NCBI RefSeq assembly: GCF_021538615.1
Contig: NZ_JAJHIZ010000003.1
Span: 4,588,001-4,652,000 of the forward strand
Length of the DNA: 64,000 bases
Direction: 5' to 3'
Origin: Niabella agricola
Lineage (GTDB): Bacteria > Bacteroidota > Bacteroidia > Chitinophagales > Chitinophagaceae
The notes under the pieces are model-generated. The model did no database searches. It had not been told where the DNA came from and worked only from the letters and a program-made list of their open reading frames with translations. Below, piece after piece: positions 45,923 through 54,250 of this stretch. Every line of letters starts with the position of its first letter. The stretch's first letter is position 1. A program made the translations under genes and the position numbers.

Positions 45923-46874
45923 TTGAGGTTGCGAGTCGTATAAAACTGTCTTCAATTGTAGGTGCGATGGGTTGAATAACCACCTGCTCATGCGCTCTGG
46001 CTGCTGTATATTGCCGGATCAGTGCAAGACCATCCCCGCTGTCCTGCCGGAGCGTTACATGCAGCCATTCTCCAAAGGCATAGCAACTTTCCACCTGTTC
46101 CCAGGATCTAAGATCCTTTAGCAGCATATATATTGATGCGGCTTTAACGGCGTATAGTTTTGCAGGATAGGCATGTGTAATCCCAGCAGGTGTATCTACG
46201 TGGAGAATGCGACCGTTCTGGATCAGGGCAATACGATCGCAACGGACGGCCTCTTCCATATAAGGGGTGGATACCAACATGCTGATGCCCTGCTGTTTCA
46301 GTTTTCGCAGCATCTCCCAAAACTCTCTCCGGGAAACCACGTCTACACCCGTGGTGGGCTCGTCCAGGAATAATACCTCCGGCTTATGGATCAGCGCACA
46401 GCATAGGGCCAGTTTCTGTTTCATTCCACCGGAGAGTTTTCCTGCCCGTCGGGTACTGAACGGTTTGATCTGGTCGTAAATATCTTTTATCAGTTCGTAG
46501 TTTGCGGTTACAGTGGTGCCAAAAAGCGTGGCAAAAAAGGTGAGATTTTCCTCAACGGTCAGGTCCTGGTATAGCGAAAATTTCCCGGGCATATACCCAA
46601 CGGTTCTGCGGATCTGCTGAAAGTCTTTTACCACATCGTACCCGGATACCCGCGCTTGTCCCTGGTCTGCCAACAGAAGAGTAGTAAGGATGCGGAAAAG
46701 GGTTGTTTTACCGGCACCATCCGGTCCGATCAGTCCGAACAGCTCACCCTTCTTAACTTCGAATGATACATCAGACAGGGCCTGCACGGCTCCTTTGTTA
46801 TAGCTTTTGCTGATGTGGTCTGCTATAATGGGCGCAGCTGCAACCGGGGCGGTATGTGCATTATTTTTTTTCAT
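45894..46874 (-). CDS. ABC transporter ATPase with canonical LSGG signature
   Basis: 326 residues from the ATG at 46874. Walker A is GPDGAGKTT, the signature is LSGGMKQ and Walker B is VLFLDEPTTGVD. About 90 extra C-terminal residues follow the nucleotide-binding domain, as in the first half of YbhF. It overlaps the HlyD gene by 14 bases. Energises efflux of an unknown compound with the LPLG-type ATPase. Confidence 0.92.
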   Translation of the reverse strand: MKKNNAHTAPVAAAPIIADHISKSYNKGAVQALSDVSFEVKKGELFGLIGPDGAGKTTLFRILTTLLLADQGQARVSGYDVVKDFQQIRRTVGYMPGKFSLYQDLTVEENLTFFATLFGTTVTANYELIKDIYDQIKPFSTRRAGKLSGGMKQKLALCCALIHKPEVLFLDEPTTGVDVVSRREFWEMLRKLKQQGISMLVSTPYMEEAVRCDRIALIQNGRILHVDTPAGITHAYPAKLYAVKAASIYMLLKDLRSWEQVESCYAFGEWLHVTLRQDSGDGLALIRQYTAARAHEQVVIQPIAPTIEDSFIRLATSNALSYGPGN

Positions 46875-47802
46875 TGAATAGCACTTCACCATACATGCCG
46901 ATTTTTAGATAGCCGTCATTTTTGACCCGTATTTTTACAGCATATACGAGGTTGGCACGTTCATTTTTGGTCTGGATCGTTTTGGGAGTGAATTCTGCTT
47001 TGTCGCTGATCCAGCTTATAATACCCCTGTAGTTTTTATAAGACTGGTTGCCATGGTCGATACGTACCGTAACCGGTTGTTGAAGTTTAAGGAGGGGTAA
47101 CTGATCGCCGGTTATATAAGCTCTTAGTGTGAGCGTGTCCAGGTTGGCAATTTTATACAAGGGCCTGCCGATCGTGGTCATTTCGCCCTGCAGTGCATAT
47201 TTGGTCAGCACAATGCCGGCTACAGGATTGATGATCTGCCCCTTCTCAACCTGTAGTTGGGTCTGTGCTTTTGCTTTTTCCAAGGGAGCGCGTTCGCTGA
47301 GCAGGGCCCTGTTCCTTGTGGCGGCATTAGAGCGGTACAGGCTGATCTGCTGCCGGGTAACGGCCATTTGTTTCTCTGTTTGTATGATCTGTGCATCCAT
47401 ATCATCCAGTTGTTTTTGCGGTGCGGCCGCCGCAGCAACAAGGTTTTGCAGCCGCAGGCGCTCTTTTTTCTGATTTTGTAAAAGTGATTCCTGGGTGGCC
47501 AGTTGTCGTTGGGCTACCCGGATCTCTTCGAGCGGTGATACGACCTGCTGCTGAAGTGCGCCGATCGTTGCCTGGGTTTGTTCCCGCTGAAGTTGCTGCA
47601 GGCTTACATCAATCTGGCCGGCCACCTGGCGGTACTGCAGCGCGTCCCCTTCCTGGATGGAAAACCGCAGGATTGTGCCGTTCTGCTCGGCCGATACAAT
47701 GACCTCATCTGCCTCAAAATTGCCGGCCGCATCAAATTTTTTTTTGTTCCCGTTACAGGCCAGGAGTATTAAAAACAAGCCGCTGAGAAAATTTAATTTC
47801 AT
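46861..47802 (-). CDS. HlyD/YbhG-like periplasmic adaptor lipoprotein
   Basis: 313 residues. The lipoprotein signal has lipobox LLAC (C16). Biotinyl-lipoyl-like strands flank a long coiled-coil hairpin (about residues 70-190, rich in Gln, Leu, Arg), then a beta-barrel end. It bridges the inner-membrane ABC pump to the TolC-type outer-membrane channel. It starts 11 bases after the tolC-like stop. Confidence 0.93.
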   Translation of the reverse strand: MKLNFLSGLFLILLACNGNKKKFDAAGNFEADEVIVSAEQNGTILRFSIQEGDALQYRQVAGQIDVSLQQLQREQTQATIGALQQQVVSPLEEIRVAQRQLATQESLLQNQKKERLRLQNLVAAAAAPQKQLDDMDAQIIQTEKQMAVTRQQISLYRSNAATRNRALLSERAPLEKAKAQTQLQVEKGQIINPVAGIVLTKYALQGEMTTIGRPLYKIANLDTLTLRAYITGDQLPLLKLQQPVTVRIDHGNQSYKNYRGIISWISDKAEFTPKTIQTKNERANLVYAVKIRVKNDGYLKIGMYGEVLFNEKK

Positions 47803-47813
47803 GTTCGTACGGT

Positions 47814-49052
47814 TTAATGTCCGGAAATGGTTTGGTAAGTGACCTGCGCATTCAGTAATTGCACCTGATGCAGGTTCTTGATTTGTTTGGCCAGGTGCTC
47901 TGTGTTGAGTTGGGTAATGTATTCGTGCGTAGTGATAACACCATTTTCCAGCTGCGCCAGGGCCGACCGGGTAATCTGTGTACGCAATGCAATGAGTGCA
48001 TCATCCTGCTGCAGGAGTTGTGCATATTTTTCTATGGCATTGGCCTCTTTTGCTAATGCGGTCTTTGTGTTTAAGATAAAGGTTTCTTTGTCCGCGTCCA
48101 GTTCGCTGCGGTTGAGTTCCAGTATCTTTTTATTGTTCTGGTAGGTATATAAACTGCCCAGCGGAAAGCTGAGCCGGATGCCACCTACTGCAAATGCATC
48201 AAAGGCATTGTTCAATACGTTCAGTGCCGGGCGGCCATAACCGGCTTGTACGAAGGCGGCAATCTTAGGCGTCCATCCTGTTATGAGCGCTTTTTCCTGT
48301 AGCCCCACATTTTTTTTCTGCAGTTCAAAAAGTTGCAGCTCCGGGCGGTGAAGGTCTGGAACTGCAGTTTGAGGTGCCGGAGGTATCAGCGCACCGGTTA
48401 CCGGCGCTCCGATAACGAGGGCCAGTATTTCCCGTACAGCCTTTTGATCGGAACGGATCTCGGCAGTGCTCATATCTGCTTTTATCAGCTCTGCTTTCAG
48501 TTCGGTTACGCTGCTTTGTGCCACTGTTCCGTTTTTTTCGGCCGCTGTTGCTTTTTCCAGGGATGACGCAATACTGGCAGTATAAATTTCCTGTTGTTTT
48601 AATTGGGCATCCAGCAGCAGGATGGAAAAGAATAATTGCGCTACACGTTCCTTGACGGATTGAAAGCTGACTTCAATTTGCTGTAATTGCAGGGCTTCGC
48701 CGGTTTTTAAAAGCGCTTTTTGATTTTTTGAAATTCCTCCGTCATAAAGCGTTTGTGTTACTTCGCCCTGCAGACGGTACTGGTCCTTACTTAATTCAGG
48801 TACGCCGGGCATGGCTATCGGGATCCGGGTAACATCTGTTTGATAGGTCGCCTGCCCGCTGACGGATAATTGCGGTAACCAGGACCGGCCTGCATTTTCA
48901 ATGGAATACCGGGCGCTTTGCCGGAGCAACTCCTGCTTTTTTATTGTTGGAAAATTTTTTCTTGCCAGCTGATAACAGTCATCCAGGCTGAGCGACTGCC
49001 CGGTACACCAAAAAGGCAGGAGTAGCAGAAGGCAGGATGCGAACCGTTTCAT
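47814..49052 (-). CDS. TolC family outer-membrane efflux protein
   Basis: 412 residues with a signal peptide (SCLLLLLPFWCTGQ). Two OEP repeats with long helices are visible, beginning LSLDDCYQLARKNFPTIKKQ. It forms the outer-membrane exit duct of the pump. The region between it and tetR holds one of two identical palindromes, so it probably carries its own regulated promoter. Confidence 0.93.
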   Translation of the reverse strand: MKRFASCLLLLLPFWCTGQSLSLDDCYQLARKNFPTIKKQELLRQSARYSIENAGRSWLPQLSVSGQATYQTDVTRIPIAMPGVPELSKDQYRLQGEVTQTLYDGGISKNQKALLKTGEALQLQQIEVSFQSVKERVAQLFFSILLLDAQLKQQEIYTASIASSLEKATAAEKNGTVAQSSVTELKAELIKADMSTAEIRSDQKAVREILALVIGAPVTGALIPPAPQTAVPDLHRPELQLFELQKKNVGLQEKALITGWTPKIAAFVQAGYGRPALNVLNNAFDAFAVGGIRLSFPLGSLYTYQNNKKILELNRSELDADKETFILNTKTALAKEANAIEKYAQLLQQDDALIALRTQITRSALAQLENGVITTHEYITQLNTEHLAKQIKNLHQVQLLNAQVTYQTISGH

Positions 49053-49074
49053 ATTTTATATTTATTGTTTGATG

Positions 49075-49088
49075 GAATCATTTGATTC
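49075..49088. promoter_or_regulatory. Candidate TetR operator upstream of the tolC operon
   Basis: GAATCATTTGATTC is a perfect palindrome around TT. Its core AATCATTTGATT is the exact reverse complement of the core of the site upstream of tetR at 49759-49774. It lies 22 bases before the tolC-like start. Confidence 0.7.
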
Positions 49089-49103
49089 ATGCCGGGCTAA
49101 AAA

Positions 49104-49715
49104 CTATTTTACCTTCAGCATGGCGCGCATCCATTTTGGCACCAGCTTTTTGCGCTCTTCCATCAACACATGGAATTTTGCCCCGATTTCAGGCGAGATT
49201 GCTTCCAGGCCCGGGCGCATGGCAAAAGGAAAAATACAGAGCGACATAATATTTATGAAGAGCTGCTCAGGTGCCACATCCGGATTCCGTTCTTTTAATT
49301 GTTGGGCAAATGCCGATTGCAGTAAGTGGTCGGCGCCTTTCAGCAGTGCCACAAATTTCTTGGGCGCATTACGCATGGCATTTAGCACAAACAGGGGCAG
49401 ATCAGGGTTGGCGGTCAGCATGCTGATGTACCGGTCTGCAATGATCCGGATTTTATCGTCCAGGGAAGAGGCCGGGTCCTGGAGCACGGGAAGCATCAGC
49501 CCAAAAAAGCTACTCAGTTTCTCCTGCATCACCAGTTCAAATAATTTCTCCTTACTGCGGAAATAATAATTCAGCAGCGCCAGGTTCATACCGGCCGCTT
49601 CTGCAATATCCCTGGTACGGGTTGCTGCATAACCCTTTTCCATGAATACTTTCCGGGCTGCTTCTTTTATCTTCTCTTCGGAAGACAGGGTTTTCTCTTG
49701 TTTCTTTTTTGCCAT
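49104..49715 (-). CDS. TetR family regulator of the efflux operon
   Basis: 203 residues. The N-terminal helix-turn-helix is KVFMEKGYAATRTRDIAEAA followed by NLALLNYYFRSKEKLFE. The ligand-binding domain is all-helical. First gene of the efflux cluster, 51 bases before the tolC-like gene. Gene order is the same as the CecR-YbhGFSR arrangement of E. coli plus a TolC gene. Two copies of one palindrome mark likely binding sites, one upstream of tetR and one upstream of the tolC gene. Confidence 0.94.
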   Translation of the reverse strand: MAKKKQEKTLSSEEKIKEAARKVFMEKGYAATRTRDIAEAAGMNLALLNYYFRSKEKLFELVMQEKLSSFFGLMLPVLQDPASSLDDKIRIIADRYISMLTANPDLPLFVLNAMRNAPKKFVALLKGADHLLQSAFAQQLKERNPDVAPEQLFINIMSLCIFPFAMRPGLEAISPEIGAKFHVLMEERKKLVPKWMRAMLKVK

Positions 49716-49758
49716 AGCAGGACAAAGTTCTGGAGAAAATAAGTTTTAAACAAATTTT

Positions 49759-49774
49759 TTAATCAAATGATTAA
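49759..49774. promoter_or_regulatory. Candidate TetR operator upstream of tetR
   Basis: TTAATCAAATGATTAA is a perfect 16-bp palindrome around AA, in an A/T-rich stretch 44 bases before the tetR start. Its 12-bp core recurs exactly, on the opposite strand, at 49076-49087. Confidence 0.7.
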
Positions 49775-49928
49775 TTTTTTTTGAAAATCATCCTGGATGC
49801 AGCGAGGCGTTTACTTTAAAAAGCAATACAGCTACAGATACAAATGGAAAATTGGCAACAATTTTGTTTCAGATTTTGCGGCTGTTGCCCTGTGCGCAGC
49901 CCTGCATTATTCACCTAAAATCTATGTT

Positions 49929-50144
49929 ATGAAACCCGTACGCTATGCATTTTTACGTTTCTTTTCAAAGATCTTCCTGTTATTATACGCTGCAGCCGTC
50001 CAGGCACAGGAAGATAAAGTGACAACTACCACCACCACAAAAACGCATGTTCAAATCCAGCCCTGGATGTGGGCGGTAGGAGCTGCGGTATTCATTCTTA
50101 TTTTGGTGGCCATTCTGAAAAGCGGCAATAAAAAGCAGGAGTAG
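49929..50144 (+). CDS. Small exported protein with a Thr-rich stretch and C-terminal TM
   Basis: 71 residues from the ATG at 49929. A signal peptide (FFSKIFLLLYAAAVQAQ) is followed by EDKVTTTTTTKTHVQIQP and a hydrophobic helix (MWAVGAAVFILILVAILKSG) with a Lys-rich end. Function unknown. The frame is open 44 codons upstream, but those residues are not signal-like, so the ATG just before the signal peptide is chosen. Confidence 0.7.
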   Translation: MKPVRYAFLRFFSKIFLLLYAAAVQAQEDKVTTTTTTKTHVQIQPWMWAVGAAVFILILVAILKSGNKKQE

Positions 50145-50166
50145 CACTGGCGAAGCCTGGTTGCCG

Positions 50167-51237
50167 CTATGACAGAGGCCTGCTTAATATGTTTTTAAAG
50201 CGGCTGATATCTACTTCCGGCAGTAACGGGTGTTGATGAAGCAGGTGCTCCACCAGTTGGTGCGCAAAATACGGTGCCAGCGAACAGCCTTTGGTGCCCA
50301 TACCGTTGAGGATGCCTATGTTGGTATGAACCGGATGAAAACCGGCAAAGGGGCGTCGCTCTACTGTAGCGGGTCGCACAGAGGCTTTGTGATCAACGAT
50401 CTTAAAAGGAACCTTCAGCCATTGTTTCAATGTCTGCACTGCAGACTCCCGGAAGCCTGCTGTAGGATTTTCATCTTCAAAATCCCATATATAGTTGGTA
50501 CCGGCCCAGAAAATTCCTGGTTCGGTCATTGGGGCCAGCAGCATGGATTTTTTATACAGTTGCCCGGCGGGGAGTTCCGGTGCTTCAATGATTAATGCCT
50601 CTCCTTTATTCAGCGCAAAGGGCAATAATGAGAAATAAGGGTTGGCCGCTCCTGCAGTACCATCGCAAAAGACCAGCATATCTGCGAGATGACCTTTGTA
50701 ACGAACAGCGGATGTTTCCATCCGGAGCTGCGAAAAGTCGAAGGGTTCTTCTCGCAATCGTTGTTGCCGGCCTAAAAAATCGCGCCAGGCTGGTAACAGT
50801 TGCTGCAGGTGCACCACATAGGCGGGTTGTATCATTCCGATGCCAAATTCATAATTGAAATAGGAGGCGTAAGGCGTTTCATTTTCCAGGATGGAGATAT
50901 AGTGTTCCTTCTGAGCCAGTTTTTTCATAAAACTTTCCTTCATAAAAGGATTGGGAAAGAAGTCGACGATGGTGGTTTGAGTAATAGCAGTCTCGTTAAG
51001 GAAGGAGCCTATTGCCTGGTAAGCAGCTTCAGCAAAAGGAATAATGAGGTCATCCAGCCATACTTTCACTACCCGCCGTCCTGTTACAGGATTGATGATG
51101 CCGGCTGCCACCCGGGAAGGGGTATTGGACCTGGGTTCGTCGATAACAACAAAATCAATGCCTGCCTGGTAGCAAAACCAGGAAAGAAAGGTGCCGCTGA
51201 TGCCCTGGCCTACAATGATGATTTTTGGATGATCCAT
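50167..51237 (-). CDS. FAD-dependent oxidoreductase (DAO family)
   Basis: 356 residues. The N-terminal dinucleotide fold is IIIVGQGISGTFLSWFCYQA. The rest matches the DAO family (D-amino-acid/glycine oxidase, MnmC C-terminal domain): AAGIINPVTGRR, GTNYIWDFEDENPTAG and RPATVERRPFAGFHP near the end. The substrate is probably an N-methylated or secondary amine, but it cannot be told. Monocistronic. Confidence 0.88.
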   Translation of the reverse strand: MDHPKIIIVGQGISGTFLSWFCYQAGIDFVVIDEPRSNTPSRVAAGIINPVTGRRVVKVWLDDLIIPFAEAAYQAIGSFLNETAITQTTIVDFFPNPFMKESFMKKLAQKEHYISILENETPYASYFNYEFGIGMIQPAYVVHLQQLLPAWRDFLGRQQRLREEPFDFSQLRMETSAVRYKGHLADMLVFCDGTAGAANPYFSLLPFALNKGEALIIEAPELPAGQLYKKSMLLAPMTEPGIFWAGTNYIWDFEDENPTAGFRESAVQTLKQWLKVPFKIVDHKASVRPATVERRPFAGFHPVHTNIGILNGMGTKGCSLAPYFAHQLVEHLLHQHPLLPEVDISRFKNILSRPLS

Positions 51238-51616
51238 GAGCGAATGTATTTAAATATAAAAAACCGGCAAATAGTTTTATTTAGATGCGTTAGCCATTGT
51301 TGCGCGGAGCCTCGTCTGTTGCCAGAAAAATAGAAAGGTTTCCTGATGCAAGGCCCGAACGGTATAACCCTGCTTGTTTAAAGATAAAGGTATAAAGCTT
51401 ACACTCTTGGATGAAAACGGCATTTTATCGCCGTGGGAAGCCGCATCTTTGAATACAGCAATGCGGTGTTTGGGGTATCCGTTGCTGTGCAGGTTATGGC
51501 CGGTACCAATGGCTCCCGGTTTCTGTTGTGATCTCTAGAATAAACTCCTGTTTGCTCCAGAGATATTTAGCAGCGGGGTGGTTACCTGTAAGCGCTGATC
51601 TTTACCGAATATTCTC
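51238..51616. other. Intergenic region between divergent genes
   Basis: About 380 bases. No gene, structured RNA or repeat recognised. The right end holds the possible promoter of the methyltransferase. Confidence 0.4.
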
Positions 51617-51624
51617 CATCTTTG
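51617..51624 (+). promoter_or_regulatory. Possible -7 box CATCTTTG
   Basis: One mismatch to TAnnTTTG, ending 3 bases before the ATG at 51628. Confidence 0.35.
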
Positions 51625-51627
51625 CAT

Positions 51628-52341
51628 ATGCCGAATCCATATTTCCGTTTTAAGCAGTTTACCATTCACCAGGACCGTTGTGCGATGAAAGTGACTACAG
51701 ATGCCTGTTTGTTTGGGGCCTGGGTGGCAGCCCGAATACCAGAGAAAGCGTCAAGTGTACTGGATGTTGGGGCCGGAACAGGATTGCTGACCTTAATGAT
51801 TGCACAAACGGGAAACCGGTTGATCGATGCTGTTGAGATCCAGGAGGCCGATTATCAGCAGGCTGCAGAAAATATTGGGCAAACAGCATGGCATGCGTCG
51901 ATCCGGCTGATGCGGGGGGATGTGCTGGATGTGGTTTTTCAAAAAAAATATGATGTGATCGTAAGTAACCCTCCGTTCTATGAGCGGGATCTGAAGGGCG
52001 GAGAACAGCCTAAAAATATCGCCCATCACAGTGAAGCGCTGTCCTTAGGGGAACTGCTTTCCTTTATCCGGAAGCAACTGGTTAGCGGTGGTTCATTCTT
52101 CCTGTTGCTGCCGGCCAGGAGGGAAGCGGAGCTGTTGCGGCTGCTGGAACCTTTGGGGCTGCACATCCATCATTGCTGCTATGTTCAGCAAACAGAAAAG
52201 CATGCACCATTCCGCATAATGGTAGCAGGGGCCTTTGAAAAGAAAGAACATAAAGAAGAAGGGAGGATCCTGATCCGTAACAGGAACGAATATACTCCGG
52301 AGTTTAAAACCTTGCTACAGCCGTATTACCTGCATCTCTGA
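51628..52341 (+). CDS. tRNA1(Val) (adenine(37)-N6)-methyltransferase-like protein
   Basis: 237 residues. SAM-dependent methyltransferase fold with motif I DVGAGTGLLTLMIA and the N6-adenine catalytic motif NPPFYERDLKGGE (NPPF/Y). The N-terminus FRFKQFTIHQDRCAMKVTTD is typical of the TrmN6/YfiC family, which methylates A37 of tRNA-Val in E. coli. The target here is inferred from the family. It abuts the next gene, which is on the other strand, with no gap. Confidence 0.9.
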   Translation: MPNPYFRFKQFTIHQDRCAMKVTTDACLFGAWVAARIPEKASSVLDVGAGTGLLTLMIAQTGNRLIDAVEIQEADYQQAAENIGQTAWHASIRLMRGDVLDVVFQKKYDVIVSNPPFYERDLKGGEQPKNIAHHSEALSLGELLSFIRKQLVSGGSFFLLLPARREAELLRLLEPLGLHIHHCCYVQQTEKHAPFRIMVAGAFEKKEHKEEGRILIRNRNEYTPEFKTLLQPYYLHL

Positions 52342-53622
52342 TCAGGGAAGCTGTTCGGCCAGGGTCTTAAGGTCTGGCAACTGGAGGTCAATATCGGGAT
52401 GTGGCAATACCTCGGATGCATTGGTGGTGGTTAAGTAAACCGTACGCATACCGGCACTGCGCCCAAACTTCATATCGGAAATATTATTACCCACCATTAC
52501 CGAACGGGTTAGGTCAATGTCCGGGAGATCTGCTGCTGCCTGCAAGGCCATACCAGGGTTGGGTTTCCGGAAAAAATCACGGGAGTCCACAGCAGTGGCA
52601 AAATAAATGGCAGGGATATGTCCGCCGGTTTTTCTGACTTTGTCGCTTAGCAACTGATGAATACCTTGCAATGCTGCTTCATCCATCAGTCCCTTGCCAA
52701 TGCCGCGTTGGTTGGTAACCACGATCACATGCCGGAAGTAATGGGTGAATGTATGAATGGCCTCCGGAACACCGGGATAGAACCGGAACTCATCTTTATG
52801 AAATACATAACTGTCCGGCTTTTCTTCATTAATAACCCCATCCCGGTCCAGGAATAAGGTCCAGTCATGCGTTAATGCAGTAAGAGCAAAAGGAGTGGCC
52901 TGAAAATCGTTCTGGGCGCGGCTATAATCCTCGGGAATACCAATGTCGATAAAATATCCATCCGCAACTGCCCCCGAAAATCTTCCTGCGTTTACAAATT
53001 GTTCCAGGTAGTCTTTTTCAAAGGAGAATTTCGAAGGAAAGTCTTTTTGAAGAAAGGCTGTTTTTCGAACCAGGTATATACCCGCGTTGATCAGCCCGCT
53101 TTCATAATATTGTTTTTCCCGGAAACTTAAAATACGCTGCTGTTCATCTGTTGTTACCACGCCGTACCGGTTGAACTGTTGCATGGGCTTTAATGCCAGG
53201 GTGCAATCGGCTTGTGTAAGGCTGTGCAGGGTTAGCAGCTGAGGGGCGTTAAAGGCAAAAAAACTGTCTCCGTTCACTACAAAGACATCCGTGCCGGAGG
53301 CTTTTTGCAAGGCGAGTTGTATCGCACCTCCGGTTCCCAATGGTTCATCTTCAATACAGCAATCGTATTGCAGGGTTGAAAATTCTTTTGCCAGGTAATC
53401 TTCAATTACTTCATGCTTATAACCCAGGCTGAAAATAATGCGCTGGATACCCTGCCGGCGCAGGTAGTTGATTACATAGTAGAGAAAGGGGTGTCCTGCA
53501 ACAGGAGCCATGCATTTAGGCAGATCGGGCACTGCTTCGCGTAACCGCGTACCAAGGCCGCCCGCCAGTATAATGGCTTCCTGTGCATTGTTCCAGTTGC
53601 CCTCTAAACGTTTTTGAAGCAT
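52342..53622 (-). CDS. HddC-GmhB fusion: heptose-1-P guanylyltransferase and heptose bisphosphatase
   Basis: 426 residues in two domains. Residues 1-235 are a sugar nucleotidyltransferase: LAGGLGTRLREAVPDLPKCM and the VVNGDSF metal site. Residues 250-426 are a HAD phosphatase of GmhB type: LFLDRDGVINEE, VVTNQRGIGKG, FRKPNPGMAL and VMVGNNISDMKFG. The zinc-binding cysteines typical of GmhB between the TNQ and KPNPG motifs are absent. The two domains would perform the last two steps to GDP-D-glycero-alpha-D-manno-heptose. Confidence 0.88.
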   Translation of the reverse strand: MLQKRLEGNWNNAQEAIILAGGLGTRLREAVPDLPKCMAPVAGHPFLYYVINYLRRQGIQRIIFSLGYKHEVIEDYLAKEFSTLQYDCCIEDEPLGTGGAIQLALQKASGTDVFVVNGDSFFAFNAPQLLTLHSLTQADCTLALKPMQQFNRYGVVTTDEQQRILSFREKQYYESGLINAGIYLVRKTAFLQKDFPSKFSFEKDYLEQFVNAGRFSGAVADGYFIDIGIPEDYSRAQNDFQATPFALTALTHDWTLFLDRDGVINEEKPDSYVFHKDEFRFYPGVPEAIHTFTHYFRHVIVVTNQRGIGKGLMDEAALQGIHQLLSDKVRKTGGHIPAIYFATAVDSRDFFRKPNPGMALQAAADLPDIDLTRSVMVGNNISDMKFGRSAGMRTVYLTTTNASEVLPHPDIDLQLPDLKTLAEQLP

Positions 53623-53624
53623 GA

Positions 53625-53656
53625 CTAAGTTTGATATTTGATATTTGAGGTTCGAA
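53625..53656. repeat. Short TTTGATATTTGATATTTGA repeat
   Basis: AGTTTGATATTTGATATTTG followed by AGGTTCGAAG, between the HddC-GmhB and gmhA genes. It is built from the same type of word as the GATTTGAGA family. Confidence 0.5.
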
Positions 53657-53672
53657 GCTCTGCCTCAAACCG

Positions 53673-54248
53673 TTATCCAAAATATTGTGCTTCTACCAAC
53701 TGGCAGATGCTATGTCCAAGCAGCATATGGCATTCCTGAATACGGGGCGTATCCGTAGACGGGATATTGATCAGCAAATCCGAACTTGTTTTCAGAAGTC
53801 CGCCGCTGGCACCAGTGAATCCAATAGTGATCATACCCTTGGCCCTGGCTTGTTCAAACGCCCGTACAATGTTTTTTGAATTGCCGGAGGTGCTGAGCCC
53901 AATCAATACGTCTCCGCTTTTGCCGATACCATCGATAATGCGTGAGTAGATCACATCAAAACTGTAGTCGTTGGCAACTGCTGTCAGGTAGGAAGTGTTG
54001 CAATGCAGCGCTTCAGCCGGCAGGGCTTTACGGTCTTTATAAAACCGCCCGCTGAATTCTGCTGCCAGGTGCTGGGCATCGGCGGCGCTTCCGCCATTTC
54101 CACAAAAATATACGCTGTTGCCGTTTTGAAAAGCTGTTACAACGGTGCGGATAACCGCTGCTACTATCTGTAGCAACTGTTCATCTTCCAGTACCTGTTT
54201 TTTTACATCTATTGAAGCCTGTACAAGCGATTTGAGTTGATGATTCAT
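53673..54248 (-). CDS. gmhA: Phosphoheptose isomerase
   Basis: 191 residues from the ATG at 54248, 2 bases after the hddA stop (ATG 54263 is an alternative that overlaps it). SIS-domain fold with FCGNGGSAADAQHLAAEFSG and LSTSGNSKNIVRA. Converts sedoheptulose 7-phosphate to D-glycero-D-manno-heptose 7-phosphate, the first heptose step. Neighbouring HddA and HddC-GmhB complete the pathway. Confidence 0.94.
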   Translation of the reverse strand: MNHQLKSLVQASIDVKKQVLEDEQLLQIVAAVIRTVVTAFQNGNSVYFCGNGGSAADAQHLAAEFSGRFYKDRKALPAEALHCNTSYLTAVANDYSFDVIYSRIIDGIGKSGDVLIGLSTSGNSKNIVRAFEQARAKGMITIGFTGASGGLLKTSSDLLINIPSTDTPRIQECHMLLGHSICQLVEAQYFG

Positions 54249-54250
54249 AA

